A stretch of 64,000 bases of DNA from assembly GCA_013792075.1 (NCBI GenBank), contig VMSR01000276.1, positions 1 through 64,000 on the forward strand, in the 5' to 3' direction. Shown here piece by piece: positions 18,270 through 27,635 of this stretch. Both the position numbers and the translations under genes were made by a program. The DNA comes from Desulfobacula sp. (GTDB lineage: Bacteria > Desulfobacterota > Desulfobacteria > Desulfobacterales > Desulfobacteraceae). Each line of letters opens with the position of its first letter. The stretch's first letter is position 1. The notes under the pieces were generated by a model. The model ran no database searches. It saw only the letters and a program-made list of their open reading frames with translations, and was not told the DNA's origin.

Positions 18270-18707
18270 ATGGAGATATGGGTGGATGCAGATGCATGTC
18301 CTGCGGTGATCAAAGAGATTTTGTACCGGGCGGCCGACAGAACCCGTACAAAAGTAACACTTGTGGCCAACCAATCCCTTAAAATACCCGCCTCTCCTTT
18401 TATCCGGTTTCTCCGGGTGGGGTCTGGTTTTGATGTGGCAGACCATGAGATCGCAAAACAGGTGAAAGAAGGGGATTTGGTGATCACAAGTGACATTCCT
18501 CTGGCAGCCGAAGTTGTAGGGAAAGGGGCGTTTGCCCTAAATCCCCGGGGAGAGCTTTATTCAAAGGAGAATATTACCTCCCGTTTATATGTAAGGGACT
18601 TAATGGAATCTTTCAGGGCAACCGGAATCGAAACCCAAGGTCCTCCGCCCCTGAATCAAAAGGATCGACAAGTCTTTGCCAATAACCTGCATAAATTATT
18701 ATTATGA
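18270..18707 (+). CDS. YaiI/YqxD family protein (DUF188)
   Basis: A 145-residue protein whose N-terminus [18 protein letters not shown] and internal [15 protein letters not shown] match the YaiI/YqxD family, a small PIN/FLAP-nuclease-like fold of unproven function. The conserved Asp residues (D6, D8, and D in TSDIPLA) are present. Length is typical. It sits between the hcp terminator (210 bases upstream, nothing else recognised there) and the degenerate-GGDEF gene 44 bases downstream. No clear regulatory link. Confidence 0.9.
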   Translation: MEIWVDADACPAVIKEILYRAADRTRTKVTLVANQSLKIPASPFIRFLRVGSGFDVADHEIAKQVKEGDLVITSDIPLAAEVVGKGAFALNPRGELYSKENITSRLYVRDLMESFRATGIETQGPPPLNQKDRQVFANNLHKLLL

Positions 18708-18751
18708 TCTTGACCCTGATAAAGACCCATGGGTGAAAAAAGGATAATTAC

Positions 18752-19582
18752 ATGATAAAACTGCGTGCGTGGATCTGTGCATTCCTCTTCTGGCTGGTGG
18801 TATTTTTCAATATGGAGCGGCTGGCAGAACAGGTGAATATGGCAAGTTTTGTGTATATTTATATCCCCCTGATCGCTGTTCTGGTTTTGTTTTTGCCCAA
18901 AATTCTTGACCTGATATCGGAAAAATTGTTTATTCTGATCCTGGTGGTATTGTTTTTCATGCAGAAACTGGCATTGGGTTATCTGATTTTCGATCGGAAC
19001 CTGCCCATTACCATCATGGAAATCTGCTGCATTGGCATTACCTATTATTTTGCCAGAACCATCGGCAAAATGGTGGCCGATTTTGAAGAGACCATTGCCA
19101 GCCTGACATTTCAGCAGATAGGCCTGGCGCCGCGACTCTATGATACCACGGATACGGAAGATCTTTACAGGGAGGTTAAACGGTGCCGGCGGTTTCAGCA
19201 TCCTTTGTCCCTGATGATTGTCCGGTCCCGCCCCATTGACCCGGAAAGCCGGACACCCAACAAATTGCTAAAAGAGATGCTGAGCTCTTTTTCAACCCGG
19301 TACGCCCAGGCCAGGCTTGCAAAAATGTACTCGGACAAACTCAGGGATACAGATCTTGTGGTATTAAAGAAAGATGAGCTGGTGGTGGTGCTTCCCGAAA
19401 CCACCAGGGAAAATGCCCAAAAGCTGTTGAACAATCTGCGGAAACGGGCAAAGGAAGAACTGGACCTGGAATTGTCCTGCGGCCTCTCTTCTTTTCCCGA
19501 CCATTCGGTCACCCTGGGCGGCCTGCTTGAATATGCCGGCAGTGACCTTGAACAAGACCTGGCCACGCAAAAAGGAAGATAA
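18752..19582 (+). CDS. Membrane protein with degenerate GGDEF-like domain
   Basis: A 276-residue protein with three to four N-terminal hydrophobic segments (residues 6-22, 30-50, 55-75, 85-105) and a cytoplasmic domain from about 130. The latter resembles GGDEF cyclases (LRDTDLVVLKKDELVVVLPETTRENAQ), but the GG[DE]EF active-site loop reads KKDEL, so diguanylate cyclase activity is not expected. It may bind nucleotide or serve as a scaffold. Its stop is directly followed by the ATG of the receiver-sugar transferase gene, so the two are coupled. The neighbour suggests a role in polysaccharide control (inference). Confidence 0.65.
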   Translation: MIKLRAWICAFLFWLVVFFNMERLAEQVNMASFVYIYIPLIAVLVLFLPKILDLISEKLFILILVVLFFMQKLALGYLIFDRNLPITIMEICCIGITYYFARTIGKMVADFEETIASLTFQQIGLAPRLYDTTDTEDLYREVKRCRRFQHPLSLMIVRSRPIDPESRTPNKLLKEMLSSFSTRYAQARLAKMYSDKLRDTDLVVLKKDELVVVLPETTRENAQKLLNNLRKRAKEELDLELSCGLSSFPDHSVTLGGLLEYAGSDLEQDLATQKGR

Positions 19583-20662
19583 ATGACGGAATCCTCGCCC
19601 CTTAAAACAGGAAGAATCCTGGTGGTTGAAGATGACCGGATTCAGATGGAGCTTATCCAACGGCTGGTCCGGTCCGAAGGTTATAGCGTCAGGGGTGTGG
19701 ACAGCGGTGAAGCTGCCATTGAGATGATTGCCCAGTGGTTTCCCTCCATTGTGCTCCTGGACATCCATTTGCCCGGTCTTAACGGACTTGAGATTCTGCG
19801 GCAGATACGTCAGGTGGATCGGATGCTCTATTTGCCCATTTTGCTGGTAACGGCAGAGTCCTCCATCGCTGAAAAGCGGAAAGGGTTTGAGGCCGGGGCG
19901 GACGACTTTATCGTGAAACCCTATAACAGGGAAGAACTCCTGCTGCGGATCAATGCCCATCTGCGTCGATATCGGCAGTCCTCAGAGGCAGACCGGCATA
20001 TCCCCGACGAAGGGGTCCGGATTCCCCTTGTGATCGGCCGCCCCAAAAGCGGTCTGTTTAAAAAGGGATTTCGTTTGTCCAAGCGCTTGTTTGATTTGAC
20101 CGCCTGTTTTTTAACCCTGCCGCTTACCCTGCCCGTCCTTTTTGCCATTGCCATTGCCATTCGCCTGGACGCAGGGGGTCCTGCCCTGTTCACCCAGGAA
20201 AGAACCGGCAAGAATGGCCGGCGGTTTAAGATGTTCAAATTCAGGACCATGGTGGAAAATGCCGAAGAATTGAAAACAACTTATGCCCATTTGAATGAAC
20301 TGACCTGGCCGGACTTTAAGATAGAGAATGACCCAAGGATAACCCGGGTGGGCCGGTTTCTGCGAAAATCCAGCCTGGACGAACTGCCCCAGCTGTTCAA
20401 TATCATTCTGGGCGATATGAGCCTTGTGGGACCGCGGCCCACATCTTTTACGGCAGACACGTACAAGTTGTGGCAGACCGAGCGACTGGAAGTCCGGCCG
20501 GGACTGACGGGTCTCTGGCAGGTCAGCGGCCGGAGCCATGTGGATTTTGTGGAACGGGTAGAGCTGGATATTGAATATATTGAACGCCAGAGCTGGCATC
20601 TGGACCTTAAAATACTGTGGCAAACCCTTACGGCTGTAGTCCAGGCCAAGGGGGCAAGTTGA
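19583..20662 (+). CDS. Response-regulator receiver fused to a bacterial sugar transferase
   Basis: A 359-residue fusion. Residues 10-130 are a complete receiver domain with acidic pocket D17-D18, phospho-acceptor D60 ([10 protein letters not shown]), T90 and K112. From about 160 comes a polyprenyl-phosphate sugar-1-phosphate transferase (WbaP/PglC family): a hydrophobic re-entrant segment, [21 protein letters not shown], the [12 protein letters not shown] Asp-Glu pair, GPRPT and [13 protein letters not shown]. These enzymes start exopolysaccharide or O-antigen repeats. Here a receiver replaces the usual N-terminal membrane region, which would place chain initiation under phosphorelay control (inference). 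The start directly follows the previous stop, with AAGGAAG upstream. Confidence 0.9.
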   Translation: MTESSPLKTGRILVVEDDRIQMELIQRLVRSEGYSVRGVDSGEAAIEMIAQWFPSIVLLDIHLPGLNGLEILRQIRQVDRMLYLPILLVTAESSIAEKRKGFEAGADDFIVKPYNREELLLRINAHLRRYRQSSEADRHIPDEGVRIPLVIGRPKSGLFKKGFRLSKRLFDLTACFLTLPLTLPVLFAIAIAIRLDAGGPALFTQERTGKNGRRFKMFKFRTMVENAEELKTTYAHLNELTWPDFKIENDPRITRVGRFLRKSSLDELPQLFNIILGDMSLVGPRPTSFTADTYKLWQTERLEVRPGLTGLWQVSGRSHVDFVERVELDIEYIERQSWHLDLKILWQTLTAVVQAKGAS

Positions 20663-20901
20663 GCCCGATTTTTTTTGGAACAAAAGCGTATTGAAAGGTC
20701 ATTGAAATCAGCCCGATTCCCATCAGCACCCCGGCAATGCAAAGGGAGAAAAGGCTTCCCAGTGAAGGCCGCTCCAGGTTGGGAGTGATCATACCGGTTG
20801 ACCATTTTAAGGAACTCGTATAGGTTGGATTTTCAGAGGAAAAATTTAATACAGGTGGAAAACAGCTGAAAACAATAAATATATCAAAGGTAAAATCCGG
20901 A

Positions 20902-22110
20902 ATGGTGCTTGGCCGGGAGGTGGTGAACAGGGACGGGCGCCGTTTGTTCGATGCCGGGATTATATTGTCTGAAAAAATGATCAGAGCCTTGAAAATGTGG
21001 GGCATCCTTGAGGTGACGATTCCAAAGGACGGCATTCCGGAAGAACTCACCCCCCAGAACCCTCCTCCGGGTCGCACCCGTTTAGACACTGGGGAAAAAA
21101 AAGCGGTTCTGGCACGCCATTTTCGCCATAACGATTTGGAAAATTCAGTGGTAAAGGATATCTATGCGCTTTCTTTTGAACGGATTGAAACCTGTCCGGA
21201 AGTCTTAAATTTTCTTTTGGAGCCGTCCAAAAAGGGGTCTGAAAAATCGGATGTCCATGACCAGTATCCGGTGAATGGTATCCATTCCCTTTTGGCAGAT
21301 GAGATCAAATTGCCCTCCCTGCCCACCATTTTTTCCGAGATCAATGCAGCCATCAAGAACCCCAGTTTTTCCGGAAAAGATATCGCGGATATTGTCAGCA
21401 AGGATACCAGTCTGAGCGCCACCATTCTGAAGATTGTCAATTCCGCCTATTATGGATTCAATGAGCCGGTAGAATCCCTGGCCTACGCGGCCATGGCCTT
21501 GGGCAGCCGGCAGGTCTGTTCCCTGGCCCTGGGGATTACCGTGATTAATTATTTTAAGGGGCTTCCGGGAAATCGTATCAATATGCAGTCTTTTTGGCGT
21601 CATAGCGTGGCCTGCGGCATTACGGCCCAGATCCTGGCATCCCATGTGGAAAAGGTGAACAAAGAGCGGGTTTTTATTGGCGGACTGCTCCATGATATCG
21701 GGCAATTGGTATTTCTCTGCTATTATCCGCGAACAGCTGGAATTGCATTTGGGCAGGCGGGAAAACTGGATCTTTCCCCCCATCAGGTGGAACCCAGGTA
21801 TTTTGGAGTGACCCATGCCGTTTTTGGCGGTTTAATAGCAGACAAGTGGAATTTTTCGACCCATATTTCGGCTCAGATCCGTCATCACCATGATGATTTT
21901 AAAGAGAAACCGCCCAGGGAAATCGCCATTGTTTATTTTTCAAACTGGCTGGTCAATGCGCTGGGTATCGGGTCATCCGCCAGGTATAACCTTCCCCGGC
22001 TGAACATGAATGCCTGGCAGTCCCTGGGTATTTCCCACCGTGTGCTGGAGCCTGTTATCCGTCAACTGGACCGTCAGCTTGTGGAGGCGATCAAGTTTTT
22101 TTATGAATGA
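20902..22110 (+). CDS. HDOD domain signalling protein
   Basis: A 402-residue protein. The N-terminal region (GMVLGREVVNRDGRRLFDAGIIL) matches the small domain often found before HD-type modules, and residues about 130-340 form an HDOD domain (LPSLPTIFSEINAAI, KDTSLSATILKIVNSAYY, GGLLHDIGQLV). HDOD proteins are non-hydrolytic relatives of HD phosphohydrolases and take part in bacterial signalling. Homology seems to begin just before the ATG at 20902 (the frame is open back to 20869), so an unusual upstream start is possible; AAAGG at 20886 supports 20902. It overlaps the downstream kinase gene by 8 bases. Confidence 0.85.
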   Translation: MVLGREVVNRDGRRLFDAGIILSEKMIRALKMWGILEVTIPKDGIPEELTPQNPPPGRTRLDTGEKKAVLARHFRHNDLENSVVKDIYALSFERIETCPEVLNFLLEPSKKGSEKSDVHDQYPVNGIHSLLADEIKLPSLPTIFSEINAAIKNPSFSGKDIADIVSKDTSLSATILKIVNSAYYGFNEPVESLAYAAMALGSRQVCSLALGITVINYFKGLPGNRINMQSFWRHSVACGITAQILASHVEKVNKERVFIGGLLHDIGQLVFLCYYPRTAGIAFGQAGKLDLSPHQVEPRYFGVTHAVFGGLIADKWNFSTHISAQIRHHHDDFKEKPPREIAIVYFSNWLVNALGIGSSARYNLPRLNMNAWQSLGISHRVLEPVIRQLDRQLVEAIKFFYE

Positions 22111-23842
22111 TTTGCCTGAAATGGATATGAGCCAGCGCCTGGACTATCTGGAACAGGCCAATCGGTTTAAAATGCAGGCCCTTACCCTGATCCGGGAACT
22201 GGGTGATTTTCATTCTAGCATTAATCAATTGGAAACCCCGGATATTATTTTGGAAAAAACCCGGGACCAGGTTTCGAAACTGATTCAATTTAAATCCATG
22301 GCCTTTTTTCTGATCGACGAAACAACATCTGAATTTCACCTTTCCCTCTGCTGCCCTGAAACCGACAGGCATGGTATTGAATCGGAATTGGAGTGTTTTA
22401 TAGAGGATGGTACCTTTTCCAGGGCCGTGGTGGAAAAAATTCCCGTCACGGCCTATGCCAGGGATTTTAAGGACCAGTTCCTGCTCCATGTACTGACAAC
22501 GGTGTCCCGGGTCAGGGGCATGTTTGTGGGTGTTCTGGAAAAAAAAGCAAAACATGTCCCGGAAGCCGCTTTTGAACTTTTTTCCATTGTCATGACCCAT
22601 TGCGCCAATGGACTGGAGAGTTTTGAACTCTACCGGCAACTAAAATCCGTGAACAGGGATCTTGAGCAAAAAGTCACCCAATTGTCCGTTTCCGAGGCCT
22701 GTCTGAAAAAGGAAATAAAAGACCATAAAAAAACAATGATTGCCCTGGGCATAAGTGAAGGACAATATCGGCAGTTGTCTGAAACAGCCCATGAGGTGAT
22801 ACTGACCCTATCCCCCCAGGGGAAGATTCTCTATGTCAATGGGTCCGGGCTGCGGCTCAGTCAGTATTCACAAAAGCAATTTCTCCAAAAGGACCCAGGT
22901 TCTCTTTTCCAGGATTTTGAGAAGATCCGGCACCAGGCGAAAGACGGAAGAACAGAGAACCACTATACCTTTCTGACAGACATGGCGGGTCGGAAAATCC
23001 CATTGGAGATCTCCATTGTCCCCTTAAAAGAGGGTGATGCCAAGACAGGCCTGCTGATTGTAGGGCGGGACATCTCTGAACGGATCCGGGCGGAAAAAGA
23101 GAGGAAAACCCTTGAATCCAAATTGTGGCAGGCCCGGAAAATGGAATCCATCGGCCTGCTGGCCGGCGGCACTGCCCATGATTTTAACAATCTGCTCACC
23201 ATTATCATCAATTATACGGACTTGTCTTTCCATAGCCTGCCCCCGGGGCATGCCATCCTTCCGAATCTTAAAAAAATTGAGACCGCTTCCATGCGGGCAG
23301 TGGACCTTGCCAAAAAGCTATATACCATCGGCCGGGAGGATCGCCATGAGACCCATTTGGTAAACCTTGCCGGCGTGATAGAAGAAACCCTTGGGCTGCT
23401 GAAAAATTCCCTGGGGAAAGGTATCACCCTTAGTGCCTGCATCCGGGAGATGAAATTGATGGTTATGGCGGAAGAAACCCGGATTCAGCAGGTATTAATG
23501 AATTTGATCACCAATGCTGCCCATGCCATGGGAAAAGGGGAAATACGGGTGTGCGGAGAAAAAATTCTTCTGGAAAAAGGCCTGGACCAGGCGGCCCTGG
23601 GGATTGATCCGGGACCCTGTATCCGGATGTCGGTGACAGATACGGGCCCGGGCATAGATCCCGGGATTCTTTCCCAGGTGTTTGATCCCTATTTTTCAAC
23701 CAAAAAAGGGGGGGACAATGCGGGGCTCGGGCTTGCCGTTGTTTTCGGGATTGTGAAAAATTACCAGGGTGCCATTGACCTGAAGTCTGTCAAAGGCCGG
23801 GGCACCACCTTCCATATTTATCTGCCCGAAGCCTTTGGATAA
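22103..23842 (+). CDS. Soluble GAF-PAS sensor histidine kinase
   Basis: A 579-residue kinase with no transmembrane segment. Order: an N-terminal coiled region, a GAF-like domain (about 30-190), a coiled coil, a PAS domain (about 220-335, ILTLSPQGKILYVNGSG), HisKA with the acceptor His in LAGGTAHDFNN, and HATPase (NLITNAAHAMG, DTGPGIDPG, GLGLAVVFGIVK). This kinase type usually pairs with a receiver on another protein; none is fused. The ATG at 22103 overlaps the HDOD stop, so the pair is co-translated and may signal together. Signal unknown; GAF domains commonly bind small ligands or haem. Confidence 0.88.
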   Translation: MNDLPEMDMSQRLDYLEQANRFKMQALTLIRELGDFHSSINQLETPDIILEKTRDQVSKLIQFKSMAFFLIDETTSEFHLSLCCPETDRHGIESELECFIEDGTFSRAVVEKIPVTAYARDFKDQFLLHVLTTVSRVRGMFVGVLEKKAKHVPEAAFELFSIVMTHCANGLESFELYRQLKSVNRDLEQKVTQLSVSEACLKKEIKDHKKTMIALGISEGQYRQLSETAHEVILTLSPQGKILYVNGSGLRLSQYSQKQFLQKDPGSLFQDFEKIRHQAKDGRTENHYTFLTDMAGRKIPLEISIVPLKEGDAKTGLLIVGRDISERIRAEKERKTLESKLWQARKMESIGLLAGGTAHDFNNLLTIIINYTDLSFHSLPPGHAILPNLKKIETASMRAVDLAKKLYTIGREDRHETHLVNLAGVIEETLGLLKNSLGKGITLSACIREMKLMVMAEETRIQQVLMNLITNAAHAMGKGEIRVCGEKILLEKGLDQAALGIDPGPCIRMSVTDTGPGIDPGILSQVFDPYFSTKKGGDNAGLGLAVVFGIVKNYQGAIDLKSVKGRGTTFHIYLPEAFG

Positions 23843-23908
23843 CGTTTTTTGCCAGAAGGATAGGACTCTTTTTATCTGAACAGATCCCAAAGCCATAACC
23901 CTGGGACA

Positions 23909-25027
23909 TTATTTTTTATGCCCTCGTATATTCATTCTGTACAATGGATCTCCGATGAGCACCATTTTCCAGGACAGGAAGGGCAGGCTGACCATATAAG
24001 ACTCTGCCAGGGTCAGATAACCTTCCGTGAGAAAATTGAAAAAAATTTCCGGTACGGGAAAGGCCTGGATATAGGGTTCGCCCACAGGTCCGATGGTAGC
24101 GGCAATGCCCTTGTCCAGCATTCTTTTACACCAGGCCTGGCTGTTTTTATCTTTCAGGGTGCTGGCTTCACTGCTGGCAATATGATACCCCACCGACCCT
24201 TTGACCCATTGAAAGGCGTCAATGTAGTGGCCAAGGCTGTACCAGCCGCAGTACAATGCGGCATTCGGGCAGTCCCCGGGCCGGAACAGGTCCTGGGTAT
24301 CGTTCAGGACAACGGGCAAAATTTTCTTTTTGGAATGAAACCGGGCTGTTCGATGGAGGGACTGATCATAAAAAGCATACCCGGAACTATTTTTTTCCTG
24401 TGTGTCCTTCCACCGGGCGTCAAAATAACCCGTTCCCTGTATCCCTTCTTTTTCCGCTGAAATGCTGTCGTCAATGATCCGCCTGACGATTTTTGCCGAG
24501 GCAGCATCCAGGCGGCTGGTCATCATGACCAGGGTTTTGGAAATCTTGGGCGGCTGGTCCTTGAACCCCAGGTAAAAGGGATTGGGTTGCCAGCCGTTCA
24601 GTTCATAGGGGCCAAGCTTGACAAGGCTAAGCTCCGAGTCAAAGGAAGCGCCCGAATCTGTTTGCCGGGTCGTTTCTTTTATTTCCCCGTCCAAATTGTC
24701 AGCCCCATTAATTTTCAAGGGGACACCCAACAGGGTCACCATGGCCCGTATCTGGGGATTTTTTTCAAGGAATCTGCGGATGGGGGGAACCGCTTTGGTT
24801 TCGTATTCCTGCCTGGTGCAGGTTTCCTTGTCCGTCATCCACACCAGGACCAGATTTTGGAGGGGGATACGGCGCTGTTCCATGTAATATTTTGCCAGCC
24901 CTATGCTTTTTGCCGCGTTCCTATTGGCAATGACCAGAACTTCTTCCGGTGCCAGGGCATGCGTTACCTGGGGAAAAAACAGGCAGACCAGACACAGGAT
25001 CATTATCCGGGCCGGCAGAGGTCTCAT
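23909..25027 (-). CDS. Exported TIGR03790-like protein of unknown function
   Basis: A 372-residue protein with an N-terminal signal peptide (hydrophobic residues 7-20, cleavage probably after VTHALA). The start of the mature part (PEEVLVIANRNAAKSIGLAK, then YYMEQRRIP) and the later VTLLGVPLKI fit the TIGR03790 family, which has no assigned role. It is the last gene of the mqnD-tilS-ftsH-folP-ybbR-coaX series and overlaps coaX by 4 bases. It converges with the GAF-PAS kinase gene. The family call is from memory of its conserved N-terminus. Confidence 0.7.
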   Translation of the reverse strand: MRPLPARIMILCLVCLFFPQVTHALAPEEVLVIANRNAAKSIGLAKYYMEQRRIPLQNLVLVWMTDKETCTRQEYETKAVPPIRRFLEKNPQIRAMVTLLGVPLKINGADNLDGEIKETTRQTDSGASFDSELSLVKLGPYELNGWQPNPFYLGFKDQPPKISKTLVMMTSRLDAASAKIVRRIIDDSISAEKEGIQGTGYFDARWKDTQEKNSSGYAFYDQSLHRTARFHSKKKILPVVLNDTQDLFRPGDCPNAALYCGWYSLGHYIDAFQWVKGSVGYHIASSEASTLKDKNSQAWCKRMLDKGIAATIGPVGEPYIQAFPVPEIFFNFLTEGYLTLAESYMVSLPFLSWKMVLIGDPLYRMNIRGHKK

Positions 25028-25803
25028 GGCAGAAGGGACAGTTCTCTGCTGATGATCCGCAAGCCGTCCAGGGTCAGGGATTGGTCCACGGATTCAATGG
25101 TCATGGAAACACCGGCAATGAGGGGGGCCAGACCGCCGGTGGCAATGATTTTGGGGGTGGCATTCATTTCTGTTTTCATCCGTGCCACCATGCCGTCCAC
25201 CAAGGCGGCATTCCCGTAGATGATGCCGGATTTGATGCTTTCAATGGTATCGTTTCCGATTACGTGTTCCGGGGCTTTGAAGATTTCAACCCGGGGAAGT
25301 CGGGAGGCTCTCTGGAACAGGGCTTCTGATGAAATCATCACACCGGGGCAGATGGCACCTCCCAGGTATTCTCCTTTTTCGGAAATGGCATCAAAGGTGG
25401 TGGCCGTGCCAAAATCAATGATAATCAGAGCGCATTTGTATTTGTCATAGGCGGCCACGGCATTGACAATCCGGTCTGCCCCCACTTCATTGGGATTGGA
25501 GTAGAGGATGGGCATCAGTGTTTTTACCGATGCCGGGTTGATCCACAGGGGGGTCAGCTTCAGGTAGCGCTCGCAGAAATCATTTAAAATACGAACGGAA
25601 GATGGCACCACAGAGGAAATAACGGTTTGGGTGATACTGGCCGTGTCAATGCCCCTGTCTGAAAAAAGCGCATTGGCCAGCACATTAAATTCGTCTGCCG
25701 TATTGTCCCGGACCGTACGGATTCGCCAGTCTTCCTTGAGCATATCCTTTTCATACACACCCAGAACCGTGTTGGTATTTCCCACATCAATAACCAAAAG
25801 CAT
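25024..25803 (-). CDS. coaX: Type III pantothenate kinase
   Basis: Phosphorylates pantothenate in the first step of coenzyme A synthesis. The 259-residue protein starts with the ASKHA phosphate motif LLVIDVGNTNTVLGVY. It also has YSNPNEVGADRIVNAVAAY with the catalytic Asp, IIDFGTATTFDAI and ATGGLAPLIA, all in the expected order for CoaX. Length is typical (about 255-260). It follows the YbbR gene by 14 bases and shares an ATGA overlap with the next gene. Some CoaX genes are fused to or next to birA; that is not the case here. Confidence 0.96.
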   Translation of the reverse strand: MLLVIDVGNTNTVLGVYEKDMLKEDWRIRTVRDNTADEFNVLANALFSDRGIDTASITQTVISSVVPSSVRILNDFCERYLKLTPLWINPASVKTLMPILYSNPNEVGADRIVNAVAAYDKYKCALIIIDFGTATTFDAISEKGEYLGGAICPGVMISSEALFQRASRLPRVEIFKAPEHVIGNDTIESIKSGIIYGNAALVDGMVARMKTEMNATPKIIATGGLAPLIAGVSMTIESVDQSLTLDGLRIISRELSLLP

Positions 25804-25817
25804 TTTTTGTCTCTCCT

Positions 25818-26765
25818 TTATTCAATGGTAACGATAAAAACTTTCGGGGCCGCTCCTGTCATCACCAGGTCTGCGGGTATGTTTACATAGGCGTGCCGGG
25901 CATATACCCCGGTGGTAAGACCCTTAAGGTCAATAAAGGCATACACCTGATCCAGAATGGATTTATTGCCCAGCCTGTCAAAGGCGCCTTTTATTTCTAT
26001 GGTGATCGCAGCAGGTTCGATCTTTATTTTAGAGGTCGTGTTCCAGACCTGGATGGGAATATCGGCCATGGTTTTGGTTACCATTAGCTGCTGGATGGGG
26101 ACGGTTACGGTGAACATGGCATGGCTGGCAGAATAGAGCAAGGGTTGTTCAAGGTCCAGGGGAAGGTTCTTTTTAAAACTTTCCACGGCACCGGTCAGAT
26201 CAACGGGTTTTGTTTTCAGTTCATCAATTGCTAAAATAAGGGATTGGGCACCGGTCAGTTCAACATAGGCCGGTTCACAGGCCGGTTCCAGGGCCAGATT
26301 TCCCTGGGCAGGTTCCCCGATATAGGGCACATTGATTTTAAAGACCCGGGTAAATTTTCTTTCAAGGCTGACGTTCAGAAAAGAGGGGGTGATATCCAGG
26401 ATTTTAATGGCCGGATCCAGGGCGATGCGGGTTTTGTCCACCGGCAGGACATAGGTACCTGGCTCGATAGAGTCCGAATCTCCTGCCGGGTCAAATTCCA
26501 GATCCGTATACAGGTCTGCCGGGTATAGGATGGTCTGCTGGTTGATCCGCTCTAGGAGGCGGGGATCTGCCAGAATTCTGATTTGAATCTTATCGGTTTG
26601 GCGATAGGTTAACACCATGTCTTCGGGGATATTGGAAAAATCAACCGGCAAAAGAAGGTCTGTTTCAACCGGCTCAGTGGTGCATCCAAAAACCAGAAAC
26701 AAAACCATAAAAAAGGCCGGAAAAAGGCCGAAAAGACCGGAACCTGATTTTTTGAAATTACGCAT
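25818..26765 (-). CDS. YbbR-domain protein (CdaR-like)
   Basis: A 315-residue exported protein. A hydrophobic segment (residues about 11-25, ending LVFGC) could be a lipoprotein signal or an anchor. The rest shows YbbR-like repeats: P-V-D-F-S-N-I-P, then VDKTRIALDPAIKILDITPSFLNV, and PAYVELTGAQSLI. In many bacteria YbbR/CdaR binds and regulates the diadenylate cyclase CdaA, encoded next door; no cdaA is present here. I start it at the ATG at 26765, which overlaps the folP stop by 8 bases; an ATG at 26840 would lie inside folP. Part of the folP-coaX operon. Confidence 0.7.
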   Translation of the reverse strand: MRNFKKSGSGLFGLFPAFFMVLFLVFGCTTEPVETDLLLPVDFSNIPEDMVLTYRQTDKIQIRILADPRLLERINQQTILYPADLYTDLEFDPAGDSDSIEPGTYVLPVDKTRIALDPAIKILDITPSFLNVSLERKFTRVFKINVPYIGEPAQGNLALEPACEPAYVELTGAQSLILAIDELKTKPVDLTGAVESFKKNLPLDLEQPLLYSASHAMFTVTVPIQQLMVTKTMADIPIQVWNTTSKIKIEPAAITIEIKGAFDRLGNKSILDQVYAFIDLKGLTTGVYARHAYVNIPADLVMTGAAPKVFIVTIE

Positions 26766-27624
26766 TCCTGATGGCGTCAAGAATACGGGCAAAAGAGAGT
26801 ATATGTTCAACATCATGGACCCTGACAATATGGACACCATTTAGGATGGAAGCGGCAACCGCGGCCAGGGTTCCGTATTCTGTCTTGATATTGTCCGGGC
26901 CAATGGGCTTTTTTTCCGTTTTGCCCAGAATTGCCTGGATAAAGGATTTTCTGGAAGGTCCCATGAGAATTGGAAATCCAAGATCGCATATTTGCTTCAA
27001 ATGACGGATCAGCACCAGGTTGTGTTCAACAGTTTTGCCGAATCCAATGCCCGGATCCAGAATGATCTTTTCCCGGGCAATTCCTTTTTCTATGGCAAAT
27101 CGGGCTCTTTTGTCCAGATAGGCGGTTATCTCATGCATGAGGTCATCATAGTTTGGATTGATCTGCATGGTAGAAGGGGTCCCCTTCATATGCATGAGCA
27201 CGCAGGGCAGGTTTCGTTCGGCCACAAGATCTGCCATGGCCGGGTCTTTTTCAAGGGCGGATATATCATTTATAATGGTGGCCCCGGCATCCAGGGCTGC
27301 CCGTGCCACCTTTGATTTCACCGTGTCAATGGAAATGGGGATTTCAATCTCACGGGCGAGGATCTCAATCACCGGGACAACCCGGTCCATTTCCTCCTGT
27401 TCAGACACGGGGTCTGCAAAAGGACGGGAAGATTCTCCCCCGATGTCCAGAATATGGGCACCGGCCGCAGCCAGGCTGCGGCCCTGGGCTGTGGCCGCTT
27501 CAAGGGTATGGAACCTGCCACCGTCGGAAAAGGAATCCGGGGTGGCATTTAAGATGCCCATTATACAGGTGCAGGATCCCAGTTCCAGGCGAAATCTGTC
27601 AAACGCAAGGGTGTAATCCACCAT
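26758..27624 (-). CDS. folP: Dihydropteroate synthase
   Basis: Makes 7,8-dihydropteroate from p-aminobenzoate and hydroxymethyl-dihydropterin pyrophosphate in folate synthesis. The 288-residue protein has the two signatures MGILNATPDSFSDGGRF and ILDIGGESSRPFADPVSEQEE, followed by ISIDTVKSKVARAALDAG, INDISALE, LMHMKGTPSTMQ and DPGIGFGKTVEHN. All substrate-binding loops appear intact. It lies 11 bases after ftsH (as in many proteobacteria, where ftsH-folP is conserved) and overlaps the YbbR gene. No unusual feature. Confidence 0.97.
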   Translation of the reverse strand: MVDYTLAFDRFRLELGSCTCIMGILNATPDSFSDGGRFHTLEAATAQGRSLAAAGAHILDIGGESSRPFADPVSEQEEMDRVVPVIEILAREIEIPISIDTVKSKVARAALDAGATIINDISALEKDPAMADLVAERNLPCVLMHMKGTPSTMQINPNYDDLMHEITAYLDKRARFAIEKGIAREKIILDPGIGFGKTVEHNLVLIRHLKQICDLGFPILMGPSRKSFIQAILGKTEKKPIGPDNIKTEYGTLAAVAASILNGVHIVRVHDVEHILSFARILDAIRNA

Positions 27625-27635
27625 GGGGGTTTTCC

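Noticed and set aside
20628-20792. A short minus-strand ORF of 54 codons with a hydrophobic stretch ([15 protein letters not shown]) after the sugar transferase
   Set aside because: No ribosome site and it overlaps the end of the transferase gene. It could be a remnant of a membrane protein gene, but there is too little to call it.
23885-23906. Terminator between the GAF-PAS kinase and the TIGR03790-like gene
   Set aside because: A 5-bp stem TCCCA/TGGGA with a 12-base loop is too weak, though a T-rich run follows.
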